Assembly (NCBI RefSeq): GCF_003989795.1
Contig: NZ_RZHG01000008.1
Coordinates: 62,001-126,000, forward strand
Source of the DNA: Vreelandella andesensis
Lineage (GTDB): Bacteria > Pseudomonadota > Gammaproteobacteria > Pseudomonadales > Halomonadaceae
Reading direction: 5' to 3'
Length of the DNA stretch: 64,000 bases
Both the position numbers and the translations under genes were made by a program. Shown here piece after piece: positions 17,670 to 29,122 of this stretch (position 1 is its first letter; every line of letters begins with the position of its first letter). The notes beneath the pieces were generated by a model that saw nothing but the letters and a program-made list of their open reading frames with translations, was not told where the DNA came from and did no database searches.

Positions 17670-18684
17670 TGCGGGTAGAATCATCACTCTTGACGGTGCT
17701 GGTTCCAATATTGTCGTTACTAAGAGTTTCAGGTGTAGCCATGTCTGCCGCATCTGCTATTGGCGCTTCATCAACCAACGGCTCGTCAACAGATGCGTTT
17801 TCACTGACACCACCTTCGGTAGGCAGAGCAATATTGTGGGTCAGTTTACGCAGTATCCCACCAACGCGATTACGCATATCATGGCGATGCACGATCATGT
17901 CTACGGTGCCGTGTTCAAGCAAAAACTCACTGCGCTGAAAGCCTTCCGGCAGCGTTTCCCGCACAGTTTGCTCAATGACACGCGGGCCGGCAAAACCAAT
18001 TAAGGCATTGGGCTCGGCGATATTTAGATCGCCCAACATCGCTAGCGACGCTGATACACCACCAAATACCGGGTCCGTCAGAACGGAGATGTAAGGCACG
18101 CCCGACTGTTTAAGCTTTTCAAGCGCTGCTGACGTTTTAGCCATTTGCATCAGTGAAAACAGCGCTTCCTGCATCCGTGCACCGCCAGAGGCGGCAAAGC
18201 AGATTAGTGGAACTCGCTCTTCAAGGGCAATAGCTGCGGCGCGGACAAATTTCTCGCCCACCACTGCCCCCATTGAGCCGCCCATGAAGGTAAATTCAAA
18301 GGCCACAGCAACAACAGGCAGCCCGTCTAGCTCACCACGCATAGCGACAAGTGCATCTTTCTCGCCGGTTTCTTTTTGAGCAGCCGTCAAGCGGTCTTTG
18401 TATTTTTTAGAGTCGCGGAATTTCAACCGATCGTTAGGCTCAAGCTCAGCCGAGATTTCTTGTCGACCCTGCTTATCCAAAAACCAGTCCAAGCGTTTTC
18501 GCGCGGTCAACCGCAAATGGTGGTCGCACTTAGGACACACACTGTGATGCTTCTCGAGCTCAGGGAGATAGAGAACCGCTTCGCATTTGGGACATTTACG
18601 CCAGAGGCCATCGGGCACGCTGGCGCGACGGTCTTTACGCTGGATACGCCCCATGGAGGGCACAATCTTGTCTAACCAGCTCAT
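17662..18684 (-). CDS. accD: Acetyl-CoA carboxylase carboxyltransferase subunit beta
   Basis: Beta half of the carboxyltransferase that makes malonyl-CoA for fatty-acid synthesis; its partner AccA is not in the window. The N-terminal zinc ribbon has Cys31, Cys34, Cys50 and Cys53. The crotonase-like core includes [12 protein letters not shown] and ASGGARMQE. At 340 residues it is longer than E. coli AccD (304) because of a poorly conserved acidic/Thr-Ser tail (about res. 290-340) that overlaps the start of folC. Confidence 0.96.
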   Translation of the reverse strand: MSWLDKIVPSMGRIQRKDRRASVPDGLWRKCPKCEAVLYLPELEKHHSVCPKCDHHLRLTARKRLDWFLDKQGRQEISAELEPNDRLKFRDSKKYKDRLTAAQKETGEKDALVAMRGELDGLPVVAVAFEFTFMGGSMGAVVGEKFVRAAAIALEERVPLICFAASGGARMQEALFSLMQMAKTSAALEKLKQSGVPYISVLTDPVFGGVSASLAMLGDLNIAEPNALIGFAGPRVIEQTVRETLPEGFQRSEFLLEHGTVDMIVHRHDMRNRVGGILRKLTHNIALPTEGGVSENASVDEPLVDEAPIADAADMATPETLSNDNIGTSTVKSDDSTRNV

Positions 18685-18775
18685 ATTAAAAAATTTCCGT
18701 ATACGTCAATGCTTAGCAACGCCAAGCTTGATGAGTGTCGTCAATCAAATCAGTGTAGACGATGAGGGAATGCAC

Positions 18776-19579
18776 TTAGGCATCCATCGCGGTGCGCATT
18801 TCGCCCAACACGCTTTTAAGTTGACCGGCAATGGTCTCAGGCGCGTCGACGCTTTCTGCAATGCGGTTGACTAACGCACTTCCTACAATCACACCATCAG
18901 CGACTTTCGCTACTTCGGCAGCGGTTACGCCATCGCGAATACCAAAGCCAACACAAAGCGGTAAATCGGTCATTTCACGCAATGGCGCGAGATGCTCAGC
19001 CACATCGTCAGCGTTTAGTGTAGCAGCACCGGTGACGCCTTTAAGCGAAACATAGTAGAGATAGCCCTCACCGTGGGCGCATATTGTAGCTGCACGAGCA
19101 TTGGAAGTGGTAGGCGCAACCAAGAAAATCGCCGCTAAACCGCGGGCTTTTAACAGCGGGCCGAATTCGTCAGCCTCTTCAGGCGGCATATCGACTACCA
19201 GCACTCCATCGACGCCGACGCTTGCTGCTTTATCAGCAAACGTTTCATAGCCAATCCGTTCTACCGGATTGAGGTACCCCATCAGCACGATCGGTGTTTT
19301 AGTATCCACCTGGCGGAACTCAGCAACCATATCCAGCAGGTCTACCAAGCGAGTGCCCTGCTTAAGTGCACGCTCACAGGCTTTTTGAATTACCGGGCCA
19401 TCAGCCATCGGGTCTGAGAACGGCACGCCAAGTTCAATAATATCCGCACCCGCTTCAACCAGAGCATGCATAAAGCCCACGGTATACTGAGGCGCTGGAT
19501 CACCGGCTGTGATATAAGGAATCAGAGCCTTACGACCCTGCTCTTTTAGTTCGGAAAAACGCTGGTCAATACGGTTCAT
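18776..19579 (-). CDS. trpA: Tryptophan synthase alpha subunit
   Basis: Cleaves indole-3-glycerol phosphate to indole, which is channelled to TrpB. The 267-residue TIM barrel keeps the catalytic Glu49 and Asp60 in [16 protein letters not shown] and the phosphate loop near GFGIRDG. AAGG lies 6 nt before the ATG inside the 8-nt gap after trpB, so trpB and trpA are coupled. In this window trpBA sit between trpF and accD, unlike Pseudomonas where trpBA lie elsewhere beside trpI. Confidence 0.97.
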   Translation of the reverse strand: MNRIDQRFSELKEQGRKALIPYITAGDPAPQYTVGFMHALVEAGADIIELGVPFSDPMADGPVIQKACERALKQGTRLVDLLDMVAEFRQVDTKTPIVLMGYLNPVERIGYETFADKAASVGVDGVLVVDMPPEEADEFGPLLKARGLAAIFLVAPTTSNARAATICAHGEGYLYYVSLKGVTGAATLNADDVAEHLAPLREMTDLPLCVGFGIRDGVTAAEVAKVADGVIVGSALVNRIAESVDAPETIAGQLKSVLGEMRTAMDA

Positions 19580-19587
19580 GCTAGCCC

Positions 19588-20826
19588 TTAAAACTCAATG
19601 CCATCAATGTTCGCAACGGTCATGATATCTTTATCACCACGACCAGAAAGGTTGACCACGATATGTTGGTCCGGGCGCATGGTAGGTGCTAGCACCTTCG
19701 CATGAGCAAGCGCATGGGCAGATTCCAACGCTGGCATAATACCCTCCATGTGCGTTAGCTCACGGAACGCTTCCAGCACCTCTTTATCGTTTGCTGCTAC
19801 ATAGCTAACGCGGCCAACATCTTTCCATAGCGCGTGCTCAGGGCCAACACCTGGGTAGTCAAGCCCAGCAGAAATCGAGTGAGTATCCGACACCTGCCCT
19901 GCTTCATCAGACATCAAATAGGTGCGGTTGCCGTGTAAAACACCACGTGGCGCATTCGTCGAAAGCGGCGCAGCATGTCGGCCTGTTTCGATACCATCGC
20001 CACCGGCTTCAACACCGTACATAGCCACCGCATCATCTTCGACAAAGGGGTAAAATAGGCCTAGGGCGTTAGAACCACCGCCCACACAGGCAATTAGCGC
20101 GTCTGGCAGACGCCCAATTTGTGCTAATGACTGTTGACGCGCTTCACGCCCCACCACTGAATTGAAGTCGCGCACCAGTTGCGGATAAGGGTGCGGGCCA
20201 GCCACAGTACCAATGATATAGAACGTGTTATCAACGTTGGTGACCCAGTCACGCAACGCTTCATTCATCGCGTCTTTAAGCGTACGCGTGCCCGATTCCA
20301 CTGGAATTACTCGCGCACCCAGCAGGCGCATACGATAAACATTGAGCTTCTGGCGCTGAACGTCTGCTGCGCCCATATAAACGTCGCATTCAAGACCTAA
20401 GCGGGCAGCCACTGTCGCGGTGGCAACACCATGCTGGCCTGCCCCGGTTTCAGCAATAACCCTGGGCTTGCCGGTCTTTTTCGCTAGCAACGCTTGGCCA
20501 ATGGTGTTGTTAACCTTATGGGCGCCGGTGTGATTCAAGTCCTCACGCTTTAACCAAATTTGCGCGCCACCTAGCGACTGAGACCATCGCTCCGCATGAT
20601 AAAGCGGCGATGGACGCCCCACATAATGGGCAAGATCACGGTCAAATTCTGCCTGGAAAGCGGGATCATCACGCAGACTCAGGTAGGTCTGCTCCAACTC
20701 TTCCAGAGCAAAGCTCAGGGTTTCCGACACAAACCGGCCGCCGTAGGGGCCAAAATGACCACGGGCATCCGGCATTCGGGTCAGGTCGCTGAACTTGGTT
20801 TCAGTCGCTGAGACAGTCACAGTCAT
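19588..20826 (-). CDS. trpB: Tryptophan synthase beta subunit
   Basis: PLP enzyme that condenses indole with serine to give tryptophan. The PLP lysine is Lys104 in HTGAHKVNN, and the phosphate-binding loop is GGGSNALG. The 412 residues include a ~15-residue N-terminal extension relative to E. coli. GAGG lies only 1 nt before the annotated ATG but 7 nt before a GTG two codons later (20820), so initiation at the GTG is quite possible. It is followed within 8 nt by trpA. Confidence 0.97.
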   Translation of the reverse strand: MTVTVSATETKFSDLTRMPDARGHFGPYGGRFVSETLSFALEELEQTYLSLRDDPAFQAEFDRDLAHYVGRPSPLYHAERWSQSLGGAQIWLKREDLNHTGAHKVNNTIGQALLAKKTGKPRVIAETGAGQHGVATATVAARLGLECDVYMGAADVQRQKLNVYRMRLLGARVIPVESGTRTLKDAMNEALRDWVTNVDNTFYIIGTVAGPHPYPQLVRDFNSVVGREARQQSLAQIGRLPDALIACVGGGSNALGLFYPFVEDDAVAMYGVEAGGDGIETGRHAAPLSTNAPRGVLHGNRTYLMSDEAGQVSDTHSISAGLDYPGVGPEHALWKDVGRVSYVAANDKEVLEAFRELTHMEGIMPALESAHALAHAKVLAPTMRPDQHIVVNLSGRGDKDIMTVANIDGIEF

Positions 20827-20910
20827 ACCTCACAAGATCGCCAGAACAGGCAAACAATAAATGAACAAACAATGTGGCGTAGTTGCTTCTGAGCATGCTA
20901 CGCAATGAGC

Positions 20911-21546
20911 TTAATGGGCGCTGCTTAAGGCCACATTTTTAACAAAAGACGCCATTAACTTGGCATCTTTAATGCCATGGGATATTTCTATACCACCAGA
21001 AACATCAACGGCATAAGGCATTACTTGGTTAACCGCTGAAACCACATTATCAGCCGACAACCCACCAGCCAGGATAACAGGTTTTTCAATAGTTGCGGGG
21101 ATTCTAGACCAATCAAAGGTCTCTCCCGTCCCCCCAGGCGTTCCAGGTCGATAGGCATCTAAAAGCAATGCTTGAGCATGTGAATAATCAACCGCCGCCT
21201 GATGCAAATCGATATCGTCACGCATGCGCAGCGCTTTAATCCAAGGCCTCCCGAACTGCTCGCAGAATGCCGGTGCCTCATCACCATGAAACTGGATTAA
21301 ATCCAAGTAAGGCAAACACTGCTCAATAAGTTCGGCGGGCTGATTAACAAATAACCCCACCCGTGTTACAAATGCTGGCACTTGCACAGCCAATTCTTTT
21401 AGTAATTCTGGCGTTATGCTGCGAGCGCTCTTGGGCCACATCACAAAGCCCAGCGCATCAACGCCAAGCGACGCCGCCAGCGCTACGTCCTCATGGCGGG
21501 TTAAGCCACAAAATTTGATTCGCGTGCGGGCTGAATATACCTTCAT
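20911..21546 (-). CDS. trpF: Phosphoribosylanthranilate isomerase
   Basis: Third step of tryptophan synthesis. A stand-alone 211-residue TIM barrel, not fused to TrpC. Landmarks: the catalytic Cys in IKFCGLTR (Cys13), QFHGDE, LLDAYRPGTPGGTGETFDW and the catalytic Asp in VDVSGGIE. Its ATG overlaps the truA stop (ATGA, 21543-21546), the same coupling of truA and trpF known from Pseudomonas. Confidence 0.96.
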   Translation of the reverse strand: MKVYSARTRIKFCGLTRHEDVALAASLGVDALGFVMWPKSARSITPELLKELAVQVPAFVTRVGLFVNQPAELIEQCLPYLDLIQFHGDEAPAFCEQFGRPWIKALRMRDDIDLHQAAVDYSHAQALLLDAYRPGTPGGTGETFDWSRIPATIEKPVILAGGLSADNVVSAVNQVMPYAVDVSGGIEISHGIKDAKLMASFVKNVALSSAH

Positions 21547-22481
21547 GACGACGCTTCCTTCTGCTCTAAAGGTTCCGGCTTCTTAAATGTTAACTTGCGC
21601 CTAGCAGCAATGCGCGGGTTATCCGGCAGCGCACGCTCACCGGTCCATTCACCGGTAAATGCGAGCAGATTAGGGCCTAGCGGCTCTTTGGGCAGGTCAA
21701 ATCGTTCATCATAAAGTGAGTCTACAAAATGCAGGCCACACGCAGGTGCGGTGACATCACCTTTGCGGCGATTTCTCAGCGCAAGCAAACGTTCGATATG
21801 CCCTTCGTCCTGGGCTCCGCGCCCTACACTAGCCAAAGCGCCTGCAATATTGCGAATCATATGGTGCAAAAAAGCATTACCCTGAATATCAATGACCACT
21901 ATTGGCCCATAGCGTTTCACTTCTACAAAGTGCATTTGCCGCCAGGGCGTTTTGGACTGGCAGCCCGCTGCACGAAAGCTGCTAAAGTCATGCTCGCCCA
22001 CTAAGGCCTGTGCCGCGCGGTGCATGACGTCGGCATCTAACGGGTCTCGGCACCAGGTTACGTTGTGGCGTTCTAGCACCGGACGGCTGATTTGATTCAA
22101 TAAAATATAACGATAGCGACGCCCGAGCGCACCTAGGCGGGAATGGAAGTCGTCGGACACTGGTTTCACCCAGCGCACAGCAACATCTCTGGGAAGATAG
22201 GTGTTACTGCCAAAAATCCAGGCTTTTTCAGAACGCTGAACAGGCGGATCAAAATGGATAACCTGACGCGTGGCATGAACGCCAGAGTCGGTTCGACCAC
22301 TGGCATGAATACGCACTGGCGCACTGGCCACTTTCTCCAGAGCGTCTTCCACCGCTTGTTGAACAGAAGCGGCGTGCTTCAAACGCTGAAAGCCGCTAAA
22401 GCGCGTACCATCATATTCAATGCCCATTGCTAGGCGTCCCACTAGGGGCCTTGTTTCGTCAAAATGGTAAAACAGCGTCAT
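21543..22481 (-). CDS. truA: tRNA pseudouridine(38-40) synthase
   Basis: Converts U38-U40 in the anticodon arm of many tRNAs to pseudouridine. The catalytic Asp65 sits in SGRTDSGVHA, and FLHHMIRNIAGAL is the second signature. The 312 residues are longer than E. coli TruA (270), with ~17 extra residues before MGIEYDGTRF and a basic C-terminal tail. Met19 is an alternative start. It lies between fimV and trpF in a conserved gene string. Confidence 0.95.
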   Translation of the reverse strand: MTLFYHFDETRPLVGRLAMGIEYDGTRFSGFQRLKHAASVQQAVEDALEKVASAPVRIHASGRTDSGVHATRQVIHFDPPVQRSEKAWIFGSNTYLPRDVAVRWVKPVSDDFHSRLGALGRRYRYILLNQISRPVLERHNVTWCRDPLDADVMHRAAQALVGEHDFSSFRAAGCQSKTPWRQMHFVEVKRYGPIVVIDIQGNAFLHHMIRNIAGALASVGRGAQDEGHIERLLALRNRRKGDVTAPACGLHFVDSLYDERFDLPKEPLGPNLLAFTGEWTGERALPDNPRIAARRKLTFKKPEPLEQKEASS

Positions 22482-22505
22482 GAAGCCACGTCACATAGAA
22501 GATAG

Positions 22506-24308
22506 TTAATGAGCGCCATTATCCCGACGTCGCGGCTCGAATGCCACCTCTTCGATTTCCCATTCATCTTCAGCCGCTTTTCGCTGTTGCTCTGCAGCTG
22601 CTTTAGCCGCCTCACCTTCTTGCTCAGAAGAAACATAATCCCAGGTAAAGTCTACCGTTGGCTGCATGGGAGTCTCTGCCGGCTGCTCATGAGGTTCGAT
22701 AGAAGGCGGTTCATAATCAATCGTACCTGTTTGTGGCTCCTCGACGCTTTTTAAAGGCTCTGCGACGGGTTCAGGCGAGTCTAAAAAAGCGTTTTCAAGC
22801 GCCTGCTCTTCATCATCAACCTGCCCCGTCGCGTCTTGCTCATCTTGCTCTTGTTTTTCTTGATTTTGCATCTCGTTCAGCGGCGTCAACGATTCTGGTG
22901 CTGACTCGTCTTGTTCAACGGGCTCAGTCTTTTTAACAGGCTCAGTTTCAACAGTCTCTGGTTCCGGGACGCTTCGCTCTGAGGTTTGAAGTGGTACGCT
23001 AGGCTCAATGGTGTCAGCAGCGGCATCAGGTCGAGGCGTATCTGCAGGCGTATACGAAGAAGCTAGAGGAACGTCTTCCCACTGCCGTTCACGCCGCTTG
23101 CGCGACCATACTAGCGCTCCTAACAAAAGCGCCAGGACGATGCTGGCAAGCGGCCATTGATACGCCGCAAGGCGCTCTACGATAGTGTCAGAGGCGCCCT
23201 GTAAGCGATTAAGGTTAGATACCTCACCAGATGCATAATTGCCTGCATTGCTAGCCGTGAGCGCAGCACTCCCCGCCAATATCTTAGACATTTCAGTGGC
23301 TTGCTGAAGTTCACGCTGAGTAACGCTCAATGCTTGCGTTAGCGAAGCCACCTCTTGACGCAGCGTGGCTAATTCTTCATGCATTTGCTCACGCTCATCC
23401 AGTGCAGCTTGCAACCTAATCTGGCTCTCCAGTAGCTGTTCGGCTAGCGCTTGCTCTTCGACAACGGTGCCAGCATCAGGCATTTCCTGGGATTGATTAA
23501 CACCCTGATCATTATCCGCGATGGCGGGCTCCTGGCTCGAATCACTTTGGATTTCAAATGTTTCTTGGGGTTCTTCAGCCACCTGCCGACTTGCGGGCTG
23601 ACGCATCACCTGAATCGCCTGGGCGGCATTATTGGGCGTACGTAAGGTTATCTGCTGAAGACTGGGGACATTGAGCGTCTGGCCCGCGCGGAGTTCATTC
23701 ACATTGCCAGTGGGAAAGGCGCCAGGATTAGCGTCTAAGAGCGCCATCATCATTTGTTGAATAGTGACGTCGGCTGGTTTCACCCTTGCGGCAACTCCCC
23801 ACAGCGTATCGCCACTGGCTACGTAGGCAATATCGCGCACTGCTGGTGTAGTAGCGCCAGAAGTTCTAGTGGTCACTTCAGGCGTGCCAATGACCTCAAC
23901 AGGGCCACCCATCGCGTATTCAGGCGGATCAAACAGCAGCGTCAAGGCGCGCGTCTGACGCCCCTCTGGTGAGGTGATCGTTAGCAACAAATCCAACCAC
24001 GGCTCATGAACTGCCTGAGAAGAGCGCAGCACCAGCCGATGCCCGCCAGATTGCGCTTGAATCTGAACATTGACACTTGCCGTAAGTGGTGTCCACTCCA
24101 AACCTAGCGCCTGAAACGCCGATTCACTTGCCACATCAACACGTAAGTCACTCAGCGCGAAACGCTCGCTTTGCTGAAGTGGCACAGTTGCTTCAAGCGG
24201 CGCATCTAACGGGGAATTCACCGTTGCTTGGCCCAAGCTGAGAGCCAACGCTGGCGGGCTAACCGCACTAAGCAGTAGCCACAACAACCCTGCCAACTTC
24301 TTTTTCAT
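22506..24308 (-). CDS. fimV: FimV/HubP-like polar membrane protein, short form
   Basis: FimV/HubP proteins organise cell-pole functions such as type IV pili and chemotaxis. A signal peptide (res. 1-23) is followed by the conserved FimV N-terminal domain (res. 24-131, LSLGQATVNSPLDAPLEA onward). Then come a LysM peptidoglycan-binding motif (about res. 162-216), a coiled coil (283-345), a TM (about 385-401) and an acidic cytoplasmic tail. At 600 residues it is clearly shorter than Pseudomonas FimV, and I see no C-terminal TPR/FimV domain after the acidic stretch. The position between asd and truA is the conserved fimV locus. Confidence 0.9.
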   Translation of the reverse strand: MKKKLAGLLWLLLSAVSPPALALSLGQATVNSPLDAPLEATVPLQQSERFALSDLRVDVASESAFQALGLEWTPLTASVNVQIQAQSGGHRLVLRSSQAVHEPWLDLLLTITSPEGRQTRALTLLFDPPEYAMGGPVEVIGTPEVTTRTSGATTPAVRDIAYVASGDTLWGVAARVKPADVTIQQMMMALLDANPGAFPTGNVNELRAGQTLNVPSLQQITLRTPNNAAQAIQVMRQPASRQVAEEPQETFEIQSDSSQEPAIADNDQGVNQSQEMPDAGTVVEEQALAEQLLESQIRLQAALDEREQMHEELATLRQEVASLTQALSVTQRELQQATEMSKILAGSAALTASNAGNYASGEVSNLNRLQGASDTIVERLAAYQWPLASIVLALLLGALVWSRKRRERQWEDVPLASSYTPADTPRPDAAADTIEPSVPLQTSERSVPEPETVETEPVKKTEPVEQDESAPESLTPLNEMQNQEKQEQDEQDATGQVDDEEQALENAFLDSPEPVAEPLKSVEEPQTGTIDYEPPSIEPHEQPAETPMQPTVDFTWDYVSSEQEGEAAKAAAEQQRKAAEDEWEIEEVAFEPRRRDNGAH

Positions 24309-24470
24309 TCACGCCTCTGCTGTCTTTTGTTGTTAGCGTCACGTTCATACAAACGAATCAGGCCACAACATCATCGAGTAGTCCGTTTTACCACATGCCG
24401 ACTACCACCATCTATCTAATGATCTATCTCCACTAATTCATCACAACGCATGAGTCAATTTGAGCATACA

Positions 24471-24501
24471 AAAACGGGAAGCTGCGGACAGCTTCCCGTT
24501 T
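24471..24501 (-). terminator. Rho-independent terminator after asd
   Basis: AAACGGGAAGCTG and CAGCTTCCCGTTT arms (24472-24484, 24489-24501) form a 13-bp stem with a 4-nt loop. It lies between asd and fimV, so fimV has its own promoter in 24309-24470. Confidence 0.88.
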
Positions 24502-24534
24502 ATTTTCAACGCTTATACTAAATGCAAGGCTTGC

Positions 24535-25647
24535 TTACTGCTCGCGCAGGATTTTCAACATACGCTTAAGCGGCTCGGCAGCCCCCCATAACAACTGATC
24601 GCCCACACTGAATGCAGACAAATACTCGCCGCCCATATTAAGTTTGCGTAAGCGACCAACCGGTACCTGCAGCGTGCCAGTCACAGCAGAGGGCGTTAGC
24701 CCAGCAATCGTCGCGTCCTTGTCATTCGGGATCAGCTTGACCCACTCGTTATGCTTGGCGATACGATCTTCGATCTCATCAAGCGGCACATCTTGCTTCA
24801 GCTTGATAGTGAATGCTTGGCTGTGAGAGCGCATTGCGCCAATGCGCACGCAAAGGCCATCGATAGGAATCGGATTGTTTTCAAGACCTAAAATCTTGTT
24901 GGTCTCAACGCTGCCTTTCCACTCTTCCCGGCTTTGGCCGTTATCAAGTTTAGTATCAATCCATGGCAACAGGCTACCCGCTAGCGGTGCACCGAAGTTA
25001 TCCGTGGGGAAGTCACCGCTGCGCATGGCGGCAGTCACTTTACGGTCGATGTCTAGAATCGCGCTAGAGGTATCCTTAAGCTCCTCACCCACACTGTCGC
25101 GCAGTTGACCCATTTGGTTCAGCAGTTCGCGCATGTGTTTAGCGCCTGAACCGGAAGCTGCTTGGTAGGTCATGGAAGTCATCCACTCGACCATGTCAGC
25201 TTCAAACAAGCCACCCAGGCCCATCAGCATTAAGCTGACTGTGCAGTTACCGCCAACAAAGGTTTTAGCACCCTTCGCTAGCTGGGCATCAATCACCTTG
25301 CGGTTAACCGGATCTAGCACGATAGTGGCGTCGTCTTCCATACGCAGCGTGCTGGCAGCATCGATCCAATAGCCTTTCCAGCCCGCCTCGCGCAAATCTT
25401 TGTAAACCGGCTTGGTGTAATCGCCGCCTTGACAGGTCACTACCACGTCCAGTGCTTTCAACGCATCGATGTCGAACGCATCTTTTAGCGGAGGCACGTC
25501 CACGCCGATATCGGGGCCTGGCTGACCAACTTGGGAGGTGGTGAAAAATACCGGCTCAATGCCGCTAAAATCACCATCTTCCTGCATGCGCTGCATCAGC
25601 ACTGAGCCAACCATGCCACGCCATCCCACGAAACCGACTTTCAACAT
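24535..25647 (-). CDS. asd: Aspartate-semialdehyde dehydrogenase
   Basis: Reduces aspartyl phosphate to aspartate semialdehyde, the branch point to Lys/DAP, Thr and Met. ATG at 25647 is chosen because GGAGG lies 7 nt upstream and [15 protein letters not shown] is the family N-terminus; the longer frame adds 14 unsupported residues. The catalytic Cys135 is in GGNCTVSL, and the active-site His in [12 protein letters not shown]. At 370 residues it fits the Gram-negative Asd family. It lies downstream of leuB. Confidence 0.96.
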   Translation of the reverse strand: MLKVGFVGWRGMVGSVLMQRMQEDGDFSGIEPVFFTTSQVGQPGPDIGVDVPPLKDAFDIDALKALDVVVTCQGGDYTKPVYKDLREAGWKGYWIDAASTLRMEDDATIVLDPVNRKVIDAQLAKGAKTFVGGNCTVSLMLMGLGGLFEADMVEWMTSMTYQAASGSGAKHMRELLNQMGQLRDSVGEELKDTSSAILDIDRKVTAAMRSGDFPTDNFGAPLAGSLLPWIDTKLDNGQSREEWKGSVETNKILGLENNPIPIDGLCVRIGAMRSHSQAFTIKLKQDVPLDEIEDRIAKHNEWVKLIPNDKDATIAGLTPSAVTGTLQVPVGRLRKLNMGGEYLSAFSVGDQLLWGAAEPLKRMLKILREQ

Positions 25648-25774
25648 GTATAGTCCTCCAGCTAAGAATAGAATTCGTATTATACACAAATATTAGAGAC
25701 GACGTCGGCCACCCCAGGGTGGCCGACCGCTAATGCCTTTCAGCATCAGTTAGTTAGCGTTCTCTATACATAAT

Positions 25775-26854
25775 TTAATAATTCGCGAACGCTGCCAACA
25801 CTGCATCGCCCATCTCAGCAGTAGATACGCGGCGCGTTCCCTCTGAGGCGATATCAGCAGTACGCAAACCATCATCCAACACGCTGCCCACAGCAGCTTC
25901 AATGCGCTCAGCCATAGCGGTTTCATTTAGTGAATAGCGCAACATCATCGCGACAGAAAGCATCATCGCCAGCGGGTTAGCAATATTTTGCCCAGCGATA
26001 TCCGGCGCGCTGCCGTGGCAAGGCTCGTACATGCCCTGTCCGCTTTCGTTTAGTGACGCTGACGGCAACATACCAATAGAGCCAGTAAGCATAGCAGCGG
26101 CATCAGAAAGAATATCGCCAAACATGTTGCCCGTCACTACCACATCAAACTGTTTCGGCGCACGCACCAGCTGCATGGCGGCGTTATCCACATACATGTG
26201 GGAAAGCTCAACATCCGGATATTCCGGTGCCAAACGCTCCATCACTTCACGCCACAAAATAGTGACTTCCAGTACGTTGGCTTTATCGACCGAGCACAGC
26301 TTTTTGCTGCGCTTCTGGGCCATTTCAAAGGCGACGCGGCCAATGCGCTCAATTTCGCTTTCAGAATAGATGTACGTGTTAAAGCCTACCCGCTCGCCGT
26401 TACGCTCTTCAATACCACGCGGTTGGCCGAAATAAATACCACCGGTAAGCTCACGGACAATCATAATATCCAACCCAGCAACTAGCTCCGGCTTCAAGCT
26501 AGAGGCGCTAGCCAACTGCGGATAAAGCATGGCCGGGCGTAGGTTACCGAACAAACCCAAATTTTTACGCAGACCTAACAGGCCTTTTTCTGGACGCTTG
26601 GAAAGATCTTCAAGCTTGTCCCACTTAGGGCCACCCACGGCTCCCAGCAAAATAGCGCTGGCCGCTTTCGCTTTTTCAAGCGTTTCAGTAGGTAATGGCT
26701 CACCGTGAACATCGTAGGCAGAGCCACCAACAAGACCTTCTTCAACCTCGATATCCAAACCAGCTTCCTGGCAGGCCTTCAGCAGGCGAGCCGCCTGGGC
26801 CGCAATTTCAGGGCCAATACCATCACCCGGCAGCAGTAATACCTTATGAGTCAT
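25775..26854 (-). CDS. leuB: 3-isopropylmalate dehydrogenase
   Basis: NAD-dependent oxidative decarboxylation in leucine synthesis. At 359 residues the length is typical. Landmarks: [11 protein letters not shown], the substrate Arg-rich [17 protein letters not shown], and the metal-binding and signature block [28 protein letters not shown] lies 6-7 nt before the ATG. Third gene of leuCDB, 42 nt after leuD. Confidence 0.97.
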   Translation of the reverse strand: MTHKVLLLPGDGIGPEIAAQAARLLKACQEAGLDIEVEEGLVGGSAYDVHGEPLPTETLEKAKAASAILLGAVGGPKWDKLEDLSKRPEKGLLGLRKNLGLFGNLRPAMLYPQLASASSLKPELVAGLDIMIVRELTGGIYFGQPRGIEERNGERVGFNTYIYSESEIERIGRVAFEMAQKRSKKLCSVDKANVLEVTILWREVMERLAPEYPDVELSHMYVDNAAMQLVRAPKQFDVVVTGNMFGDILSDAAAMLTGSIGMLPSASLNESGQGMYEPCHGSAPDIAGQNIANPLAMMLSVAMMLRYSLNETAMAERIEAAVGSVLDDGLRTADIASEGTRRVSTAEMGDAVLAAFANY

Positions 26855-26896
26855 GCAATATCCTTAGCATTTCAAACGTTAAAGGTGAATTAACAC

Positions 26897-27544
26897 TTAC
26901 GCAGGCTGACGGAACAACCACGGACGTTGCTGGCGATGCTTTTCTTCAAACGTGCGAATAGCATCTTCGTCCTGCAGCGTAATACCAATATCGTCCAAGC
27001 CATTCAGCAGGCAGTGCTTACGGAACTCGTCGACCTCAAACTCGAGGATTTCTCCACCGGGCGTGATCACCCGCTGATTTTCAAGATCAATGTCGAGTTG
27101 ATAGCCTTCACGGCTTTCCACTTCCGCAAACAGACGGTCAACGACGTTTTCTTCCAACGTAATGAGCAGGATGCCGTTTTTGAAGGCGTTATTGTAAAAG
27201 ATATCGGCAAAACTTGGCGCGATCACCGCTTTAAAACCAAAATCTTCCAGTGCCCAAGGGGCATGCTCGCGGGAACTACCACAGCCAAAGTTGCGGCGCG
27301 CCAGCAGCACTTCAGCGCCTTGGTAACGCGGCTGGTTCAACACAAAATCAGGGTTCAGCGGGCGCTGCGAACAGTCTTGTCCCGGCTGGCCTTCATCCAA
27401 ATAGCGCAGTTCATCAAACAGGTTTACGCCAAAGCCAGTGCGCTTTATCGACTTCAAAAACTGCTTAGGAATAATCAGATCGGTATCGACGTTAGCACGA
27501 TCAAGCGGCGCTACAATTCCTTCTAAACGTTCAAACTTTTTCAT
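26897..27544 (-). CDS. leuD: 3-isopropylmalate dehydratase small subunit
   Basis: The swivelling small subunit that pairs with LeuC to isomerise 2- to 3-isopropylmalate. Its 215 residues include [32 protein letters not shown] and the active-site loop NNAFKNGIL. An AGGAGG near the leuC end is placed 8 nt before the ATG, and the gap to leuC is 3 nt, so the subunits are made from one message. Confidence 0.97.
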   Translation of the reverse strand: MKKFERLEGIVAPLDRANVDTDLIIPKQFLKSIKRTGFGVNLFDELRYLDEGQPGQDCSQRPLNPDFVLNQPRYQGAEVLLARRNFGCGSSREHAPWALEDFGFKAVIAPSFADIFYNNAFKNGILLITLEENVVDRLFAEVESREGYQLDIDLENQRVITPGGEILEFEVDEFRKHCLLNGLDDIGITLQDEDAIRTFEEKHRQQRPWLFRQPA

Positions 27545-27547
27545 GGC

Positions 27548-28999
27548 TTAGGCCTCCTGCGCGTTGCTAGCATCGTTAGCGGGTAAGGTACGTACATCAA
27601 CAAAGTTGCCAGCAATCGCGGCCGCCGCAGCCATTGCGGGGCTCACCAAATGCGTACGACCACCGTAACCCTGACGACCTTCGAAATTGCGGTTAGATGT
27701 CGATGCACAGTGCTCACCGGCACCCAGTTTGTCGGCGTTCATTGCCAAACACATCGAGCAACCTGGCTCGCGCCACTCAAAGCCTGCTTCAATAAAGATT
27801 TTATCTAAGCCTTCTGCTTCTGCTTGGCGTTTCACCAAGCCAGAACCTGGCACTACCATGGCAAGCTTAATAGAGTCAGCGACTTTATTGCCTTTAGCGA
27901 CCTTGGCGGCTTCACGTAAATCTTCAATGCGCGAGTTAGTGCAGGAACCGATAAACACTTTATCGAGTTTGATATCGGTAATTTTCTGGTTCGCCTGCAA
28001 GCCCATGTATTCAAGCGCCCGCATATAGCTGCGCTGCACGGTGTCATCCAGCGCGGCTTGGGGGTCTGGCACTTGGCCAGAAATCCCGGTGACCATTTCA
28101 GGGCTGGTACCCCAACTAACCTGCGGCTCTATCTTTTCAGCCTCAAGCGTAACCACTTTATCGAACTGGGCATCTGCATCAGAAACAAGCGTGCGCCAGT
28201 CAGCCACGGCGCCTTCCCACTGCTCAGCGGTTGGCGCAAACGGGCGCTCAGCAAGGTAATTAATCGTCGTATCATCGACGGCAATCAGGCCAACGCGCGC
28301 ACCGGCTTCAATCGCCATATTACACACGGTCATGCGGCCTTCCATCGAGAGCGATTCAATCGCACTGCCCGCAAACTCAATGGCATAGCCCGTGCCACCA
28401 GCGGTGCCAATCTGACCAATTATTGCCAACACCACGTCTTTCGCGGTCACGCCCAGGCCAAGTTCACCTTCCACGCGCACCTGCATGTTCTTCATTTTCT
28501 GCGCCAGCAAACACTGGGTCGCCATAACGTGCTCGACTTCTGACGTGCCAATACCGTGGGCCAAGGCACCAAAGGCACCGTGGGTCGCGGTGTGTGAATC
28601 GCCACATACCACGGTCATACCTGGCAAGGTTGCGCCTTGCTCTGGGCCTACCACGTGCACGATGCCCTGGCGCGGGTCGTTAATTTTGAACTCTTCAATA
28701 CCGTACTCAAGACAATTATCGTCCAGAGTTTGCACTTGGATTAACGACACCGGGTCTTTGATACCGCTATTGCCTTCAGCGCGCTCTTTTACCGTCGTGG
28801 GCACGTTGTGGTCAGGCGTTGCCAGGTTAGCATCTAAACGCCAGGGCTTGCGGTTAGCCAAGCGTAGGCCTTCAAACGCCTGGGGCGAGGTGACTTCGTG
28901 CAGCAGTTGGCGGTCGATATAAATCAACGCCGTGCCGTCGTCACGCTGTTTCACCAAGTGCTGATTCCAGAGTTTGTCGTAAAGCGTTTGACCTGACAT
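27548..28999 (-). CDS. leuC: 3-isopropylmalate dehydratase large subunit
   Basis: Aconitase-family [4Fe-4S] enzyme of leucine synthesis. The 483 residues carry [20 protein letters not shown], the cluster cysteine in IGSCTNSR and the pair in [12 protein letters not shown] good SD (AGGAG) lies 6 nt before the ATG. First gene of leuCDB. Divergently transcribed LysR at 29158 is the likely regulator, with a palindromic site between them. Confidence 0.97.
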   Translation of the reverse strand: MSGQTLYDKLWNQHLVKQRDDGTALIYIDRQLLHEVTSPQAFEGLRLANRKPWRLDANLATPDHNVPTTVKERAEGNSGIKDPVSLIQVQTLDDNCLEYGIEEFKINDPRQGIVHVVGPEQGATLPGMTVVCGDSHTATHGAFGALAHGIGTSEVEHVMATQCLLAQKMKNMQVRVEGELGLGVTAKDVVLAIIGQIGTAGGTGYAIEFAGSAIESLSMEGRMTVCNMAIEAGARVGLIAVDDTTINYLAERPFAPTAEQWEGAVADWRTLVSDADAQFDKVVTLEAEKIEPQVSWGTSPEMVTGISGQVPDPQAALDDTVQRSYMRALEYMGLQANQKITDIKLDKVFIGSCTNSRIEDLREAAKVAKGNKVADSIKLAMVVPGSGLVKRQAEAEGLDKIFIEAGFEWREPGCSMCLAMNADKLGAGEHCASTSNRNFEGRQGYGGRTHLVSPAMAAAAAIAGNFVDVRTLPANDASNAQEA

Positions 29000-29122
29000 G
29001 TTGCTCTCCTGGGCATTGCCCTGCTAGTTCGGTATGGCAGCCTCTGCGTGCTGCTTATATGGCTATACAAGCAGTGTCACGCGAGTCGCGCATAAAAGCA
29101 ATTCATGTTATTCATAGATTAA

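Noticed and set aside
26927..27526. 199-codon plus-strand open frame
   Set aside because: Antisense shadow of leuD, with no family similarity and composition dictated by the leuD codons.
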